Positions 12,787-25,179 are shown, counted from the first letter of the stretch. The stretch is 64,000 nt of DNA from Ceratopteris richardii (GCA_020310875.1 CM035435.1:69966955-70030954); one strand, 5' to 3'. Translations and numbers: made by a program. The notes: generated from the letters alone by a model not told the origin.

Positions 12787-13787
12787 ATGTAAGAGTGCTA
12801 GAAGACCGCCGAACAAGGACAAGAGTACGAGGACAGGGAGTTTAAATGAAAAAGAGAATCTTTCAGGGAACGCGCAGGTAACTGCAGAAGAGCGCACCCT
12901 TGTAAAAAAATCCCCTATTTAAGGCAATGAAAAGAAAGAGCAGGCAGTCCCTGTTTTTGCGGGAATTGTAGCGTGTTGTCTGATTAAGTCTCACTGAGAT
13001 TGCTATCACGTCTTGTGTGCGCGTATATGTTGTTGAAAGGAGAAGTTCTGCTTGATATGTTCCGTCTGTAGTCCTACTAGTTGGTTACACTCACCATAAT
13101 AAGGAATGACGAATTAGTTGTATTGTGTGGCGTAGCTGTTCGGTGATGGTTAAGTATGATTCTGAGTGTGAACAAGCGTGACATGTTATTTGTTAGTTCT
13201 TCTGGGAAGTAAGTAGTGCGAAGAGTAATCGCGAATTAATTGTTTGTAGAGTCCTCGTGAGCGATTGAAGTTGTTACTACACCATATATTTGCTGTTTAC
13301 TTCGACTTCGGAAGATTAGTAGTTGTAACGATCTGAGTAGGAGTAGAACAGTGGCGGTGTATGTTTGTTGAGGAGAATTAACTGTGCGAATCCGCGTGAC
13401 TTTAAGGCATACGGTCTAATTGGCATACCTACCTACTTTGAAGAAGTACGCAGTAGGTAATTTTGTTATTGAAGTATCTTTTGCGTGTAGAGTACGTAAT
13501 CAGCCGACTACCCTCAGTCCTGTAGTTCTAATTCCAATACACTGAACAGACTTCCGTTGTTCAGGGACGGATACTGAGCTAAGGACGGGACGACCGTAAG
13601 ACTGTGTGTTAAATTGGGAAAATAGTACAGGGCCTCTGTCTAACAGACCCCTACCACTCCCAAGAACCCACGTGGCTAAGAGAGGGATTGCGGTTAGAAG
13701 TATTTGGAACCGATCAAACGTGAAGTATCTGAATCAAAGTAGAGTAACGCTTAAACCCATAAACGAGTAGCAGTCTAACATTTAACA
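12737..13787 (+). repeat. Element A 3' LTR (1051 bp)
   Basis: Matches the 5' LTR. Immediately upstream is ccaccgtgcgtgccag, which is not purine-rich, so a normal polypurine tract is not visible; the nearest purine run is about 90 bases upstream (12635-12650). Confidence 0.95.
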
Positions 13788-15665
13788 ATACCCATCATTC
13801 CTTACAATGTTTAACATCTATTTGATTAGAGATCCACTTAATGCTCTCTTGATCAAACACTATTGTAACCTTTTCACCATACAAATAATGAAACCACTTC
13901 TTCAAAGCATGAACAATTGCATGAAACTTCTCATAGATGGAGTAATTTTTTTGAAACAGTTCTATCCTTTTTCCTCTCAAAAGCAATTGTTCGACCATCA
14001 TGAACTAAAACTGCTCCTATAGCAAAATCACTCATGTCATTCTCAACCACAAATGGTCGATTGAGATCTACTATGTGTAAAAGTGGAGTTGTAGCTATTC
14101 GTAATTTTAATTTTCTCCATATTTTACTTCTGTCCATCTCTTGAATGAAAGGGTTTTCCTTTCCCTTTAAGTAGTTCCATCATTGGAACAACAATCTTGG
14201 CATAATTCTCCATGAATATTTGATAGAATCTAGACAAACCAAGGAAGATCCAGAATTGTTCTAGGTTTCTAGGATGCAACCACTCCATAATAGATTGCAT
14301 CTTTTCAGGATCCATATAGATTCCATGTTTGGAGATGATATGTCCAAGATATTTAACCTCAGGTATGAAAAAATACACTTTGATTCTTGGCAAAGAGTGA
14401 ATTTTACCTTAACAATTGGAAGACTCTTTATAAGTGTTCCAAGTGTTCTTCTTTTGACTTACTATAAATAAGAATATCATCAAGAAATTCAACTACAAAC
14501 TTAATAACTAAATAGGTCCTTAACACATTGTTCATGAGTGTCATGAACGTGGCTGGAAAAAATGGTGAGATCAAATGGCATCACCAAAAACTCATAATGC
14601 CCATACCTAGTCCTAAAAAGCAGTCTTAGATACATATGCTTTATTTATCCTAATCTGGTGATATCTTGATCTTAAATCAACCTTAGTAAAATACCAAGCT
14701 TGATGTAACTGATCGAACAGATCATCCAATCTAGGATTGGAAATCTATTTTTAGTTGTTACCTTATTAATGCCCTATAATCAATACAGAATCGCATAGAG
14801 CCATCTTTCTTTTTTACTAAGATCATTGAAGATGCCCATGGGGAACCACTAGGTCTAATAAATTCTTTCGCTAAGTAATCTTGAATTTGAGTTTCTACTT
14901 CTTGATGTTGAGCTACACTAAGCCTATATGGAGGTTTACAAATAGGTTTTGTGCCAGCTACCAGGTCAATGGCATTGTCAATGTCTCAATGGTAATCCTT
15001 TGGGTAAGGCGAGTGTGCATACATCTTTATATTGAAATATCAACTATTTAAAATCCTTAACTACACATTCTCGCAAAAATGAATAATAGAAAGTCCTATC
15101 CATATTTACATTATGATCAAAACAAGATACATCTAAAATGTCATAATCATGGAAAGGCTGATGTGTATGTAAACTAAATAATGCATAAACATCCAATGCA
15201 TCATGTGAATGAAATAAAGTATTTAACTAAATGTATGCTATAAGAGGTGTATTGGGTAAATCCCTCTCACCTTGAATACAAAATGTACTTCCATGCTTAA
15301 CAAACTTAGTAGTATGGTAAGTTCTTTTAAGTGTTACCCCCTAATCCCCAAATCCATTCTCTGCCCAATACCATATTTACCCTATCCATAATCATAATTT
15401 GAAAGTCTAGGTGATCCATGAATCCTTGTATTTAGACTTCCAAATTGGATACCATAGTATCATATTCTCTTATCCTCACCCTAAATCATAGATACAATGT
15501 ATTTATGTGCATTGGGTTGTTGTGGGATCTTTACTTTCTTGATCAGAGCATAATTGAAAAAAAAATCTATGATGGAGTCATCGATCATGACTCTCACCAT
15601 AGTCTCGTATACACTACCACGAAGTTTAATTGAATCATGTGGTCCAAATTGGAGTGACCACAATG
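13788..15665 (-). pseudogene. Gypsy G protease-RT-RNase H remnant
   Basis: Minus strand, right to left. A protease-like block at 15470-15663 (VMIDDSIIDFFF, related to the D-[ST]-G region of Ty3/gypsy proteases but without the G) comes first. RT is badly decayed at about 14400-14950. The RT thumb and connection at 14124-14393 (VKYLGHIISKHGIYMDPEKM) lead into RNase H at 13795-14137 (LYGEKVTIVFDQESIKWI). Frames shift several times. Element A sits between this and the last RNase H residues at 4606-4851. No Gag is visible upstream. The most decayed of the gypsy copies here. Confidence 0.8.
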
Positions 15666-15964
15666 AATAGGTTAAACAATGTTGTACTGTGTAGAACTCT
15701 CCTTGAGAAGTCCTTCATTTTTGTCATCTACGGCTACAAATCCCGAGGTTCCTCGACACACACACGGAGATAGATACTCAAACTGCCGCCCAGCCATGTA
15801 CCTCCCTTGACTTAATGCTCCCTAATTGGAGTAACTAATGTGGCATCTCACATGAGTGCCACATGGCACTCATGTGTGTGCCCTTCTAATGGAGCCTAAG
15901 AGATGGTTCATACCATCTCTTTTATAAGAACTCCCTTCATAACATTTCCTTCCCCTTAACTCCA
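15666..15964 (-). repeat. LTR-like edge of an old element
   Basis: Non-coding. On the minus strand it starts GTTAAGGGGAAGGAAATG at 15960, exactly the motif found in the other orientation at 4585-4605. It also holds a perfect short inverted repeat, gagtgccacatggcactc, at 15863-15880. It abuts the copia E integrase frame at 15965, so it probably marks the outer end of the gypsy that broke E. Confidence 0.4.
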
Positions 15965-18045
15965 TTATTCTTCCTGCATAGCTTTTTCCCAATTCTTCTT
16001 CCCTTTGGCTTCATCATATGTGGATGGATCTTCATCTGCTTTTAACATGTAAGCATATTCTTTAGTAGTCAAGAATGAAGTATCATAGCTATACCTTGTA
16101 GGTTGCCATTTGTGCCTAGATGACCTTCTGAGTTCTCCATTTCTTGAAGTTTCTGGTTCATCACATTCTGGATCAAATGTTCGCACTTCTTCAACTTCAA
16201 CCTGTACTTTATTGTTCTCCTCTTCATCAAATATATGAACCTTTGATTTACCTTTCCTTTGATTCACAACTTCTTCAACATCTGCATGAACATTAAGTGT
16301 ACCTGCATACCAAGTACCTTGCTCATCAAATGTAACATCCTTAGACACAAGGAATTGCTTTGTGGATGGACTCCACAACCTAATACCCATCTGCTTGTCA
16401 TCATAACCAATGAATACATACTTCTCTGCTTTAGGTTCCAATTTATGCCTGAATTGAGATGGCACATATGCATATGCCAAGCATCCAAATATTTTACAAT
16501 GATCCAAGGTAGGTCTCTTACCCCACCAAGCTTCATATGGTGTCATACCCTGCAAAGCTTTACGTGGTAACCTATTGACCAAATATGTGGCTGTGTTTAC
16601 AGCCTCAGTCCACAAATAATTAGGACAATTTTTCTCCTTCATCATTGATCTTGCAAACTCAACAAGATTTCTATTTCTTCTCTCTGCTACCCCATTTTGT
16701 TGAGGAGAGTACCTACAAGTAACCTCTCTCTTTATACCTGCATTCCACAAATAATCACTGAACTCATTAGAGAAATACTCTCCCCCTCCATCTGACCTTA
16801 ACCTCTTCAATTTTTGACCTGTAATTCTTTGTGCATATGCATGATAGTGTTTAAATGTATTAAACACTTCTGACTTGTCTTTGATCACATAAATTGTGAT
16901 CCACCTGGTAGCATCATCAACATATATGACATAATATCTTGAACCATTTATACTGAAGTCCTTTGAAGGACCCCATACATCTGTATGTACCAATTCAAGT
17001 CTTTCTGAATACATAAAACCATGCTTATTATATGATTGCTTATGAGCCTTACCTAACTGACATGCTTCACATCTGTATGTCATGTGTTGACCTGCAACAT
17101 TAGGCAATCCAAGCACACTGAACCATTGTTAACCATTTCTTTGATACCTCTTTCATTAAAGTGTCCAAGTCTTTTATGCCAAAGATCCAATTCAGACACC
17201 TTTTGCTCTCCATATGTGAACATAGCATGTCCAATATTACCTTGTATCTTTAATGTGAAGAGCCTTCCTTCCTTCTTTCCTGTAACAATTTGTTTATACC
17301 CTTGACTAGGGTCTTCAACATAAACTCCATCATTAGTGAACCTTACCTCATATCCTTTTTCCACAATTTGTCCTACACTAATCAAGTTCTTTGGAATTGT
17401 AGGAACATACAGAACCTTACTCAAGAGAGTACTTCCATCTTTGGCTTTAACTGAACCAATTGACTTTACTTTGTGCTTTGTATTATCACCTGCTTGAACT
17501 GTGTGATTGATTGCCTTATGATCTAGATCAGTCATCAAAGCAATGTTTCCACTCAGATGATTGATACATCCTGAGTCAATATAAAATACTCTCATGTCTT
17601 CATGTGAGGCTTCACATGTTGCATTCATAATAAGAGTTGAATCTTCTTTCTGATATGATGCATAATTGTAGTAGGTGTTATTATAGAATTGATTTTGGAA
17701 GTTTCTTCCTCCACTTCTTCCAAAAGAATTCCTACCACCTCTACCTCTGAAGTTTCCTCTTTGATATCGGCCATCCTCTTTTATTAAAATTCTGATTAAA
17801 ATTACCATTGCTTTGATTATTATTCCAACAATCATGAGATAGATGATTGGTCTTACCACATATCCAACAAGCTCTGACATTATCTTTCTTATTTCTACCT
17901 CTTCCTCTACTTCTGCCACTTCCTCTTCCTCTTAGGAAGTTTGCTTGACTTGGAGTACCTTCATCTTCAACTGATTGTTGCTTTCCTTTGCTAGCTTTCT
18001 TCTTGTCTTTAGAATACATTGCATGACCTGCACTCTTATCAACAT
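15965..18045 (-). pseudogene. Copia E: gag C-terminus, protease, integrase
   Basis: Minus strand, three overlapping frame segments (18045-17741, 17919-17080, 17116-15965), so at least two frameshifts. Right to left: CCHC knuckle CWICGKTNHLSHDC near 17840; glycine/arginine-rich tail; protease YIDSGCINHLSGN near 17560; GAG_pre-integrase LWHKRLGHFNERG near 17170; integrase finger CEACQLGKAH; and core with HTDVWGPS, RSDGGGEYF and GVAERRNR (D, D and E all present). The integrase C-terminal linker ends YDEAKGKKNWEKAMQEE at a taa where RT should start. RT and RNase H are absent, removed or displaced at the 15960 junction. The frame is cut at 18045 by the LTR of copia F. Protease and integrase resemble copia I, so E and I are sister families. 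Confidence 0.9.
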
Positions 18046-18688
18046 TGTAAGACAATAGTTACGCAATATAACACAGGAGTGATAGCAGAGAAGATAACAG
18101 ATATAGGAGAATCTCAACAATTTTCTACTAGTAGCAAGTACAAAGATGATGGCGTTGTCCACCCGTGCGCTCTCAAGGTAGAGATTAAATGGCGATCTAG
18201 ACAACTCTAGATAGGGAGATACAAGGTAGAGGTATGCTGGCTCAACTTGATGTCTCAGGTAGTGCAGAAGTCATGTATATATAGGATCATGGGTGGCCTT
18301 CCGTGGACGGCTATACATGGGCGGTAGAGCGTGGGCGGCCACCGCCCGCGTAATTGCCATACATGGCTTAGACCGGTTGAACCGACGTAACAAATATAAA
18401 TGATTTCTGACTCTGATAGGGAATATTCCCTTTACCGTTGTGCCGGGGGCGCTGGCCCCCTTGGACCCCCCAGCCGGGGCTGCTCCCCGCTGCCCTGGAC
18501 CCCCCAATTGGGGATCCTGGTAATTCCCTTTCCTTACAATACCTTACATGGTCCAATATGACCTTCATCCAACATGCAAGTTGGGATTCCCATCAATTGG
18601 GTAATGCACGCTTGGCTTCTCCTCATAACGGGGGCCTTACAAAATGTGCATACAATCATGAGGGGTAGACATTGATCGTATACTAACA
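18046..18688 (-). repeat. Copia F 3' LTR (643 bp)
   Basis: On the minus strand it begins TGTTAGTATACGATC at 18688 and ends TTGTCTTACA at 18046, giving TGT/ACA ends. It lies directly after a strong polypurine tract and directly interrupts the gag frame of copia E. A TATA-like tatatata is at 18276-18283. A GC-rich part holds GGGCGG-cca-CCGCCC near 18334-18348 and two copies of a tggacccccca block at 18461 and 18504. The partner 5' LTR is not in the window. Confidence 0.75.
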
Positions 18689-18698
18689 CCCCCCTCAA
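18689..18698 (-). other. Polypurine tract of copia F
   Basis: The minus strand reads TTGAGGGGGG immediately before the LTR start TGTTAG. Position and composition fit the second-strand primer of a Ty1/copia element. Confidence 0.75.
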
Positions 18699-18715
18699 TG
18701 TTTACTGATGAAAAA

Positions 18716-19548
18716 TCAAGTAGGTTTCGGTCCTATGCCCATCTGTTGAAGATGTCTGTTGAGTTGCTCTCTTCCAAGTGCTTTAGTGAATATGTCAGCA
18801 CAATTTTCCTCTGTTGGACAATATTCTAGCTCCACAATTTCATCTTCAATTAGCTCACGAATGTAATGGTACTGTACTTCTATGTGCTTGGTGCGAGCAT
18901 GAAATACTGGGTTCTTTGCAATAGCCATACAACTTTGATTATCACACTTGAGTACAGTCGCCATATTTGATGGAAAGCCTAGATCTGCAAGAATTCTCCT
19001 TAACCAGATTGCCTCACAAGAAGCAAAACAAGCTGCTTTGTACTCTGCTTCAGTGGAGGAGAGTGCGAGAGTTGCTTGCTTTCTACTTACCCAAGAAAAT
19101 ATTCCTGAACCAAGTGAGAAACAATATCCAGAAACTGATTTTCTAGAATCACAATCTCCAGCCCAATCTCAATCACAATATCCTTGGAGTGTATCACCTG
19201 TGGTATAAAAAATACCAAAATCCAAGGTTCCTACAATGTACCTTAGAATTCGCATTCCAGCATTCCAGTGACTCTCCTTAGGTTTGCTGGAAAACCTGCT
19301 TAATACTCCAACAACATAGCAAATGTCTGGTCTAGTGGCACATAAAAATAAGACTTCCAACGAGCTTCCTATACTTCTTAGCATCTACATCAGGCATGTT
19401 ATCATCCATAGATAGGTTATGATTTACCTCCATAGGTGTGCTAGTTAGCTTGCAGTCCATCATTCCAAATGCCTTGAGAATCTCTTTGGCATATTTTTGT
19501 TGTGAGATGAAAATGCCATCCTTCCTTTGCCATACTTCAATTCCCAGA
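18716..19548 (-). pseudogene. Copia F: RT C-terminal half and RNase H
   Basis: Minus strand: the RT tail at 19340-19548 (LGIEVWQRKDGIFISQQKYA, STPMEVNHNLS), connection (CATRPDICYVVGVLSRF), RNase H (SDWAGDCDSRKS-like, SSTEAEYKAA near 19040), and the end at 18716 (VFHARTKHIEVQYHYI, ENCADIFTKALGREQ). Several frameshifts occur around 19380 and 19170. The RT is interrupted at 19548 by element B; its N-terminal part continues at 36285. About 17 bases separate the stop from the polypurine tract, so the pol 3' end is native. Confidence 0.88.
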
Positions 19549-20255
19549 TGTAGCTCACTGATGAGTAGCACCTCCTTTAATGTCAATCCGAGAAGACGTG
19601 AGGATGGTATGATGACCTCGAGCAAGTGAAGGCACAAGTGCGTGAGTGAGAAGCACACAGACATGCACACACATACACACACACGTGCACACACGGCAAG
19701 ACAAAGAGTGAGAAGCAATGGAGTTCTTAGATTACTTTCAAAAAGATCTTACAAGCTCAAATCAATTACAAGCTAACCTAAAAATGAGCTCTCTAGCTCT
19801 ATTTATAGTTTTTGACTAGGTTTTGGCCTTGTCCAGACCTAGTGTCTGGCCTAGTTAAAAATTAGGTTCTCTACCCTATTTGGAGGTTCAAACGGAGTCT
19901 AAAAAATGTGAAAACTGATAGGTAGGTACTTCTAAAGCTCCTCAAGCTCAAGGACTCCTTGGCTTGCACAAAATGGAGCTGCAAAAATATGAAATGGTAT
20001 TTACAATGGTTTTTAGTGATGAAAATCACTATTTTTGTAGGGATTTCTTCTAACATTTTGACATACATTTCCTGGAGCTCCCTACTTGCTCCTTCTTCTT
20101 GTGTGCCCAACTCTTTGATGCCTAAAAAATTTAAATGGCCTACTTGCCAGATCTTCTTTGAGTACTGTGTCTGCCTGTGCTTTCTCTTCGTTCCGACTCC
20201 CTTCGTAGGCTTCCTTGTCTTGCAACTCCTTTCAATTCCTTGACTACTGCCAACA
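19549..20255 (-). repeat. Element B 3' LTR (707 bp)
   Basis: Matches 35578-36284 with about 19 differences, including two 1-base indels. Contains a CA-rich run at about 19664-19692 and a TATA block at 19791-19824. Confidence 0.95.
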
Positions 20256-20271
20256 CCCCCCCCCTCTCTCG
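20256..20271 (-). other. Polypurine tract of element B
   Basis: The minus strand reads GAGAGA followed by nine or ten G directly before the LTR start. Exceptionally G-rich for a polypurine tract. Confidence 0.8.
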
Positions 20272-23200
20272 CGTCTGTCGTCTCTGACAGACCCTTGTCT
20301 AGCTGTGCGTTGGACATAATATTGAACGACATCGGCAGCGAGGTGGTGTTCTTCTAATCTGAGCCCCCGTGCTAGATCTGTTAACAATGCATCCCAATTC
20401 ACTAGTCCTGGTACATCCGGATGTGGCACCCGCAGTTGTTCTGAATGGATGGTTCTCTCCACAGCAAATAAGTGGAGGAGATGTGAGGGTCTGGGTACAA
20501 ATATTTCTGAGTGATATTCCTAGAATCCTGTTACGAACATCTCCTCGAATGTCTGTTTAAAGCAAGCTGGGAGGTACTTTATTCTGGCATGCCAAGCATA
20601 TATTACCTCTATTGATGGGGTGGTGCTCATGTCGTATACGAGATCTTGGTTTCCTGTAAGAAATCCAACACCTAAGAAGTGGGGGTCTTTAATATTCTTG
20701 AATGTCCTGAATGTGATTAGCATTAGTTCAAAGATTTTCATGCACATTTGGGCCATCACATCGGGGGTATTCTGTAGTCGAATGCTCCAGTGACGGATGG
20801 TAGAAATCATATAATTCACAGTGGGAGGTCCTTGTGGAGGTGCTAGATAAACATAGTTTAACCACTTTGCACAACCTTTGATGTGCTTGACAGCAATTGT
20901 AAACTCGGGCCACGTGCGTCTACGAAATACTGGAACATAACAGGGATTATATTTAATAAAAAGCGGCATGTTAGTCCAAGTACGAACCATCTCTGGGTAG
21001 GTATCGAGAAGACGGATTCTCCAGGTGGGTTGATGAATGGATCCTTTTTTAGCACTTTCTGGTATATCATCAGGCCCAAATTGTGTGGCGAAAGTTGGAG
21101 GTTTGCCACATCTGCGTTGGATCTCCGCGTTGTAATCTGCAAGGAGTACACAATATGGCACATATTGATCGTCGTTGGTGCCGATCCATCTATGATGAGA
21201 CATGTTGCGGAAATATTCTGACTTTATGATGGTTTCTTCTGATTTGGCCATTGATTGGATTTGAATTGCCACTCGATCTTCATGGGTTGTTGCTGTTTTC
21301 TCTAGTGTCTAGAGCCATTCAGGTACTTCAACCTCTAAGGTGTCCATTCCTTCTGAGGTCTGTGCACCACCTAGCATCGGCATAGGAACATATGGTTCCT
21401 CATACGTTTCGTCCACCTCAATGGGTACCAATTCCTCAGGCTCTGGTTCGACAACTGGAGAGGGCTGCCTTTCATATTCCAGTAACTTCTTCTGCAATTC
21501 CGCCACTTGCTCTGTCAATGCCTTTACTTTCCGGTGAAGTCGAGGTCGTTTCTATGACTTTGGGTTGTGCCTCCTGTTCCCTGAGCTGGATACGTAGTTC
21601 ATCCCGTTCCCTTTCCAAATCATCATGTGCTTCTAATAAATCAGCATAGCTTTCCAAGATGGTTTTCATGGTTTCTGAGGGAACTGCTTTGAATTGTTTT
21701 GGGTCGATTTCATGGGGGGAGCCTTCCATGGAAGCTTCCAGGTTTTCTTCGTTTTGTTTTTGTAGACGTTTGTTTTCTTCAAGGGCCGTAGCATGTGTTT
21801 TCGGAGTAGAGTTAAATTTTGCCGGACTCTCAGGTTATCCGTTTGGTAAACCTCCAGTAAGGCTTCGAGTTGTTTGACACCTGACTCTTGTGATGGTTAG
21901 GGTGTCTCCAGGAGGGTTTGATGAGCTTGCTCAAGAGTGGTGTAGCGTTGATTGAGGTCTGCATTTTCTTCTTCTATACTTGTAAGCCGTCTCTGTAGTT
22001 GTTGATGATTCGTTCTTCAGTCGATGATGACGGTCTTCGAGAGCATGGTACTCACTTTGAAGTTGATACACGCATTGATGTAATGCTATGAATATACTAT
22101 TTACATTAAACGATGCAGGGAAAGATGACGATGCAGGGGGGATGGGAAAGGGGAAGGGAGTTGTGAATGCTGTGGAGTCAAGTGGTGAGGTAGGTGGAGG
22201 GGGTATGGGAGATTGAGGTTGTGTGGGGGTTGGGAGTGGTGCTGTGACTGGTGATGTCTCCATTGTGTCGAATGTGTGTGTGACTGTGTAAATGGGAACA
22301 GTGGGTGGGGTGGATGTGATATTTGTGAAGAGTGTTGTGTATGTGGGCATGGTAACTCCTCCGAATTGGATGCCGGGAGAGAGAGGAATTCCCATGACGA
22401 CTGTGGTAGTGGCAGAAATAGGTGTGGTAGTGCCAGGTGGTGAAGTGACCTGTGTAGTGAGAGGTGAGGTTGGTGGTGAGAGTGGTTCTCCTGATGTTCT
22501 TCTGTTTGTGTGTTGCCCCCTGGTCCTGATACATTGATGTGTATTTGTTTGCCAGATCGCATGGGACGGGTAGGCACTCGCTTCTTAAATCGATGAATAT
22601 AAGTCATGGCTGCATGAACAGCCTCATCTAAGCCCACTGCGTCAGCGTGCAGGTTCATTGATTCGATGAACATGTCATCCACACCTTCCTCAGCTAACAT
22701 TTGGCTCATGATCATCTTTCCTGTTTCGAGCGACTGTTTGTGTTGCTCCTGGACCCGCTTCATGGTTTCGTATAATCTTTTTATTTGGGCCGAGTATGCC
22801 GGGGCACTTGCTAGTTCTGAAAGGTCTTCATATTCTTGATCATACTCTTTGTGTGCCTCTTGTTCTTCTGTCTCTTCTTCATCGTCTTCTACTTCTATTA
22901 CTCCCGATTGGGTCGGGGCTGAAGTGGTAGTCGTGGGTTTTTGTCCTTGGGTCTGCTCTGCTTCTGTCTCCAGGTTAGATTCATTGATCAATCGGGCGAT
23001 TTCTTCATCTGTTAGATCAGCAAGGGTGTAGCCTTGAGGGAACTCCAAGTCTGCTAGAATAGGAGGAAACACCAGGTTGGGTCCTTCTGCACTTGGTCTG
23101 GGTAGGCGAATGGTGAATGGTCGGACACGCCTCGTTTGTGGAGGAGTCACCTCGGGTGTGGTAGTGGCTCCCCTTGGTTGAGCGCATGGTAATTGAACTC

Positions 23201-24173
23201 CCCCTCTCATCTTCTTCGATGGAGGGCCCGCTGTTGATAGCCATCTTTGGAACTCTTGGGCCCTGGACCATACTAGTGCTCTTTGGATGGGCACGTCGTA
23301 CGCTAAGCACCTATAAATTATTCTTGTGAGAGCACAACATCCATGAAGTACATTTTTCTGCTTCTTATTCCACCGTTGATGGGCTAGGTGTATTTGATCG
23401 ATGATCCAGTGTGGTATGTTGATGGTGAGGTTCTCTGTCTCCGCCAAGTACAAGCTGAACCATATCTTTTTTGGTGGCATAGTGAATCGTTCTTGGGCGG
23501 GAAAAGCAAAATGTTGCATGATAGTTCGTAGGTGTAGAGCAATGGTAGGTGTCATTGCTACCATGTCCTTCAATTTGTTGAGATCCTTATGCTTCATCCT
23601 GCCTGGAACCATTAGTTCTTTCTCAGTGGGAATATGCATTTCTTGCATGTTCAATGCTGCTCGTATCAAATTGAGGGTCAGTTTGAATCTCTTGAGTTCG
23701 TGGCCTGGCAATAGTGAGGGTAGCACAAAAGTACTATCGCCTCCCTTGGCCCTACTAGGAGTGATGGTACTGATAAAGTAGGAGCAGCGAAGGAAATCTG
23801 GCTTAGGCAAATGTGATCTGAAGTAGCTATCCAATCCCGCTTTGGTCCAAACCGATCGCATTACCTCTGCATTCTGATAGTTTTCAAATTCGCGAGTGAA
23901 GAAATGGTAACGTCCCCATTTGCCATTGAATTCAATTTCTGCCTCCCAGAAATAGGTTCCATCACCCAATGGCCCTGCGACATCACTAAACCAATGAGCG
24001 TGTTTCCCCACTTGAGAAGTGTGTCCCTGAGGAGGGTCCTGAATAGGGAGAACATGCACCGCTTGAAGTTCTTGAGGACTTTCGGTGAGTGGTGGTTCCA
24101 GGAGGAGGGTTTCGATGTCCACAATCTGTGCGCTAGACCCTGCCTGGGAACTAGTGCCTCCTGCTTCTGCCAT
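20272..24173 (-). pseudogene. Element B ORF2, about 1300 codons, unknown function
   Basis: Starts at M24173 (MAEAGGTSSQ). Residues about 50-340 form a globular domain (FSDVAGPLGDGTYFWEAEIE, HGCCALTRIIYRCLAYDVPI) that loosely resembles the 'putative plant transposon protein' domain of plant gypsy extra ORFs. An acidic segment (EVEDDEEETEEQE) follows, then a short helical part, a Pro/Thr/Ser linker (22500-22120), charged coiled coils (22110-21470; ERERDELRIQLREQEAQ) and a C-terminal domain (21272-20290; QPTWRIRLLDTYPEM, EYHSEIFVPRPSHLLHLFA). Frameshifts lie near 22500 and 21520 and a TAG at 20520; the last frame runs to the polypurine tract. Element C has the same domains, so this is a real conserved protein. 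No signal peptide or transmembrane helix is evident, which argues against an envelope. Probably expressed from a spliced RNA. Confidence 0.8.
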
Positions 24174-24689
24174 TGTTATTGCTTGCTGTTTCTGTGAGAA
24201 TATAGATCATGCGTTAATATTGTAATGGACAAGATAGAACACTTTTTTGTCCCCGTTACAACATTATCATGAGGTGAGCAATGGGTTAGTGGGTCATTTG
24301 AGTGCTCGATGATTGTGTGTGTAGTTAATGAATGGATAGTTCTACGAGCTAGATGGAAAGATGCAGTGTATGAGTGATGTAGTTAGCAAGTGGAGATGAA
24401 TTTACAAATGGGGGTCGGGGGGTTTATTACAAGTCTTAGGTTGCCAAACACAATGGATGGCTTTCGGTTTTTGTTTTGTGGAGACTCTGGAGGGTTGTAT
24501 GCGTAATTCTGCTTGGGGATGATGCGTCTTTGGGACCCATTTACAAGTGAGTCTCTGCGTGCTTTTGGGCGACTGTGTGTTCGTGCGTATTAAACAAGAG
24601 TGGGTAACGGCTCCTTGAGTGAGTGAACCCTGTCGTGTATGATGTGATTCATGCGGGACTAGTTGAGCCCGCAAGCAAGCCTTAGACAC
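24174..24689 (-). other. Spacer between pol and ORF2 of element B
   Basis: No convincing gene. A 95-codon open frame here is low in hydrophobic residues and has no counterpart elsewhere in the window. It could hold a splice acceptor for ORF2, which I cannot verify. Confidence 0.5.
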
Positions 24690-25179
24690 TCAAATTTGTC
24701 TTGATTGTGGGTCAGCCTTCATCGACTTCTTGGGCACCCAGATAGATTTCATTTTCTCAAAAGAAGTTTTGGACGTCTTCTTATTAGTCTCATGTCGTTG
24801 ATTACTAATAGGAAGTTGAGATGATTGCTGTCGCTTGAATGTAATAGGCCGCTCGCCTTTTCGCACCCACAATTGTTTTAATGGCTGAGTCATTCTGCTT
24901 CGCACGTTCTTTTGGCCTCCCGCATAGGTAGTCTTCAGTAATTGATCTGCCTTTGGTTGCTGCCTCCCTCTGGCCTTTGGAAAAGAAGAGAGGTCCGTTG
25001 AGGCCTTGACTTCTTTATTGAGATCACCATTTCTCTGCATCACATAGCTTGGGACAAGAACATCATGGTCAACCTCATGTGTACCCCTGGAAGGACCAGG
25101 AGTCTGTGCCTTTTCTAGTTCCTTGAGTGCTCCATTGTCTAACTCAACTGTGATTCGACTCCGATTTATCCATGCCTGA

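Larger units (their letters stand above)
4852..13787 (+). mobile_element. Ty3/gypsy element A, nested in gypsy G (8.9 kb)
   Basis: This is a complete structure: 1051-bp LTRs beginning TGTTAG and ending AACA at 4852-5902 and 12737-13787, a primer site at 5905, a gag-pol frame in the order protease, RT, RNase H, integrase, and a second ORF downstream. Target duplication is at least 4 bp (atac at 4848-4851 and 13788-13791). I count about 12 differences between the LTRs, mostly transitions, so insertion is fairly recent. The integrase has no chromodomain and the RT resembles the Tat/Athila side of plant gypsy elements; a finer lineage is not assigned. It is defective because gag-pol and ORF2 together carry six in-frame stops. 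Confidence 0.93.

Noticed and set aside
18438..18668. Coding potential in the GC-rich part of the copia F LTR
   Set aside because: Short Pro/Gly-rich frames arise from the GC-rich repeated tggacccccca block inside an LTR.
22101..22500. His/Pro-rich continuation of the B ORF2 frame
   Set aside because: Composition changes abruptly; the alternate frame gives the Pro/Thr/Ser linker seen in element C, so this is a frameshifted reading.
20272..24173. ORF2 as a retroviral-type envelope gene
   Set aside because: It occupies the env position but I see no signal peptide, fusion peptide or transmembrane helix; coiled coils alone are not enough.
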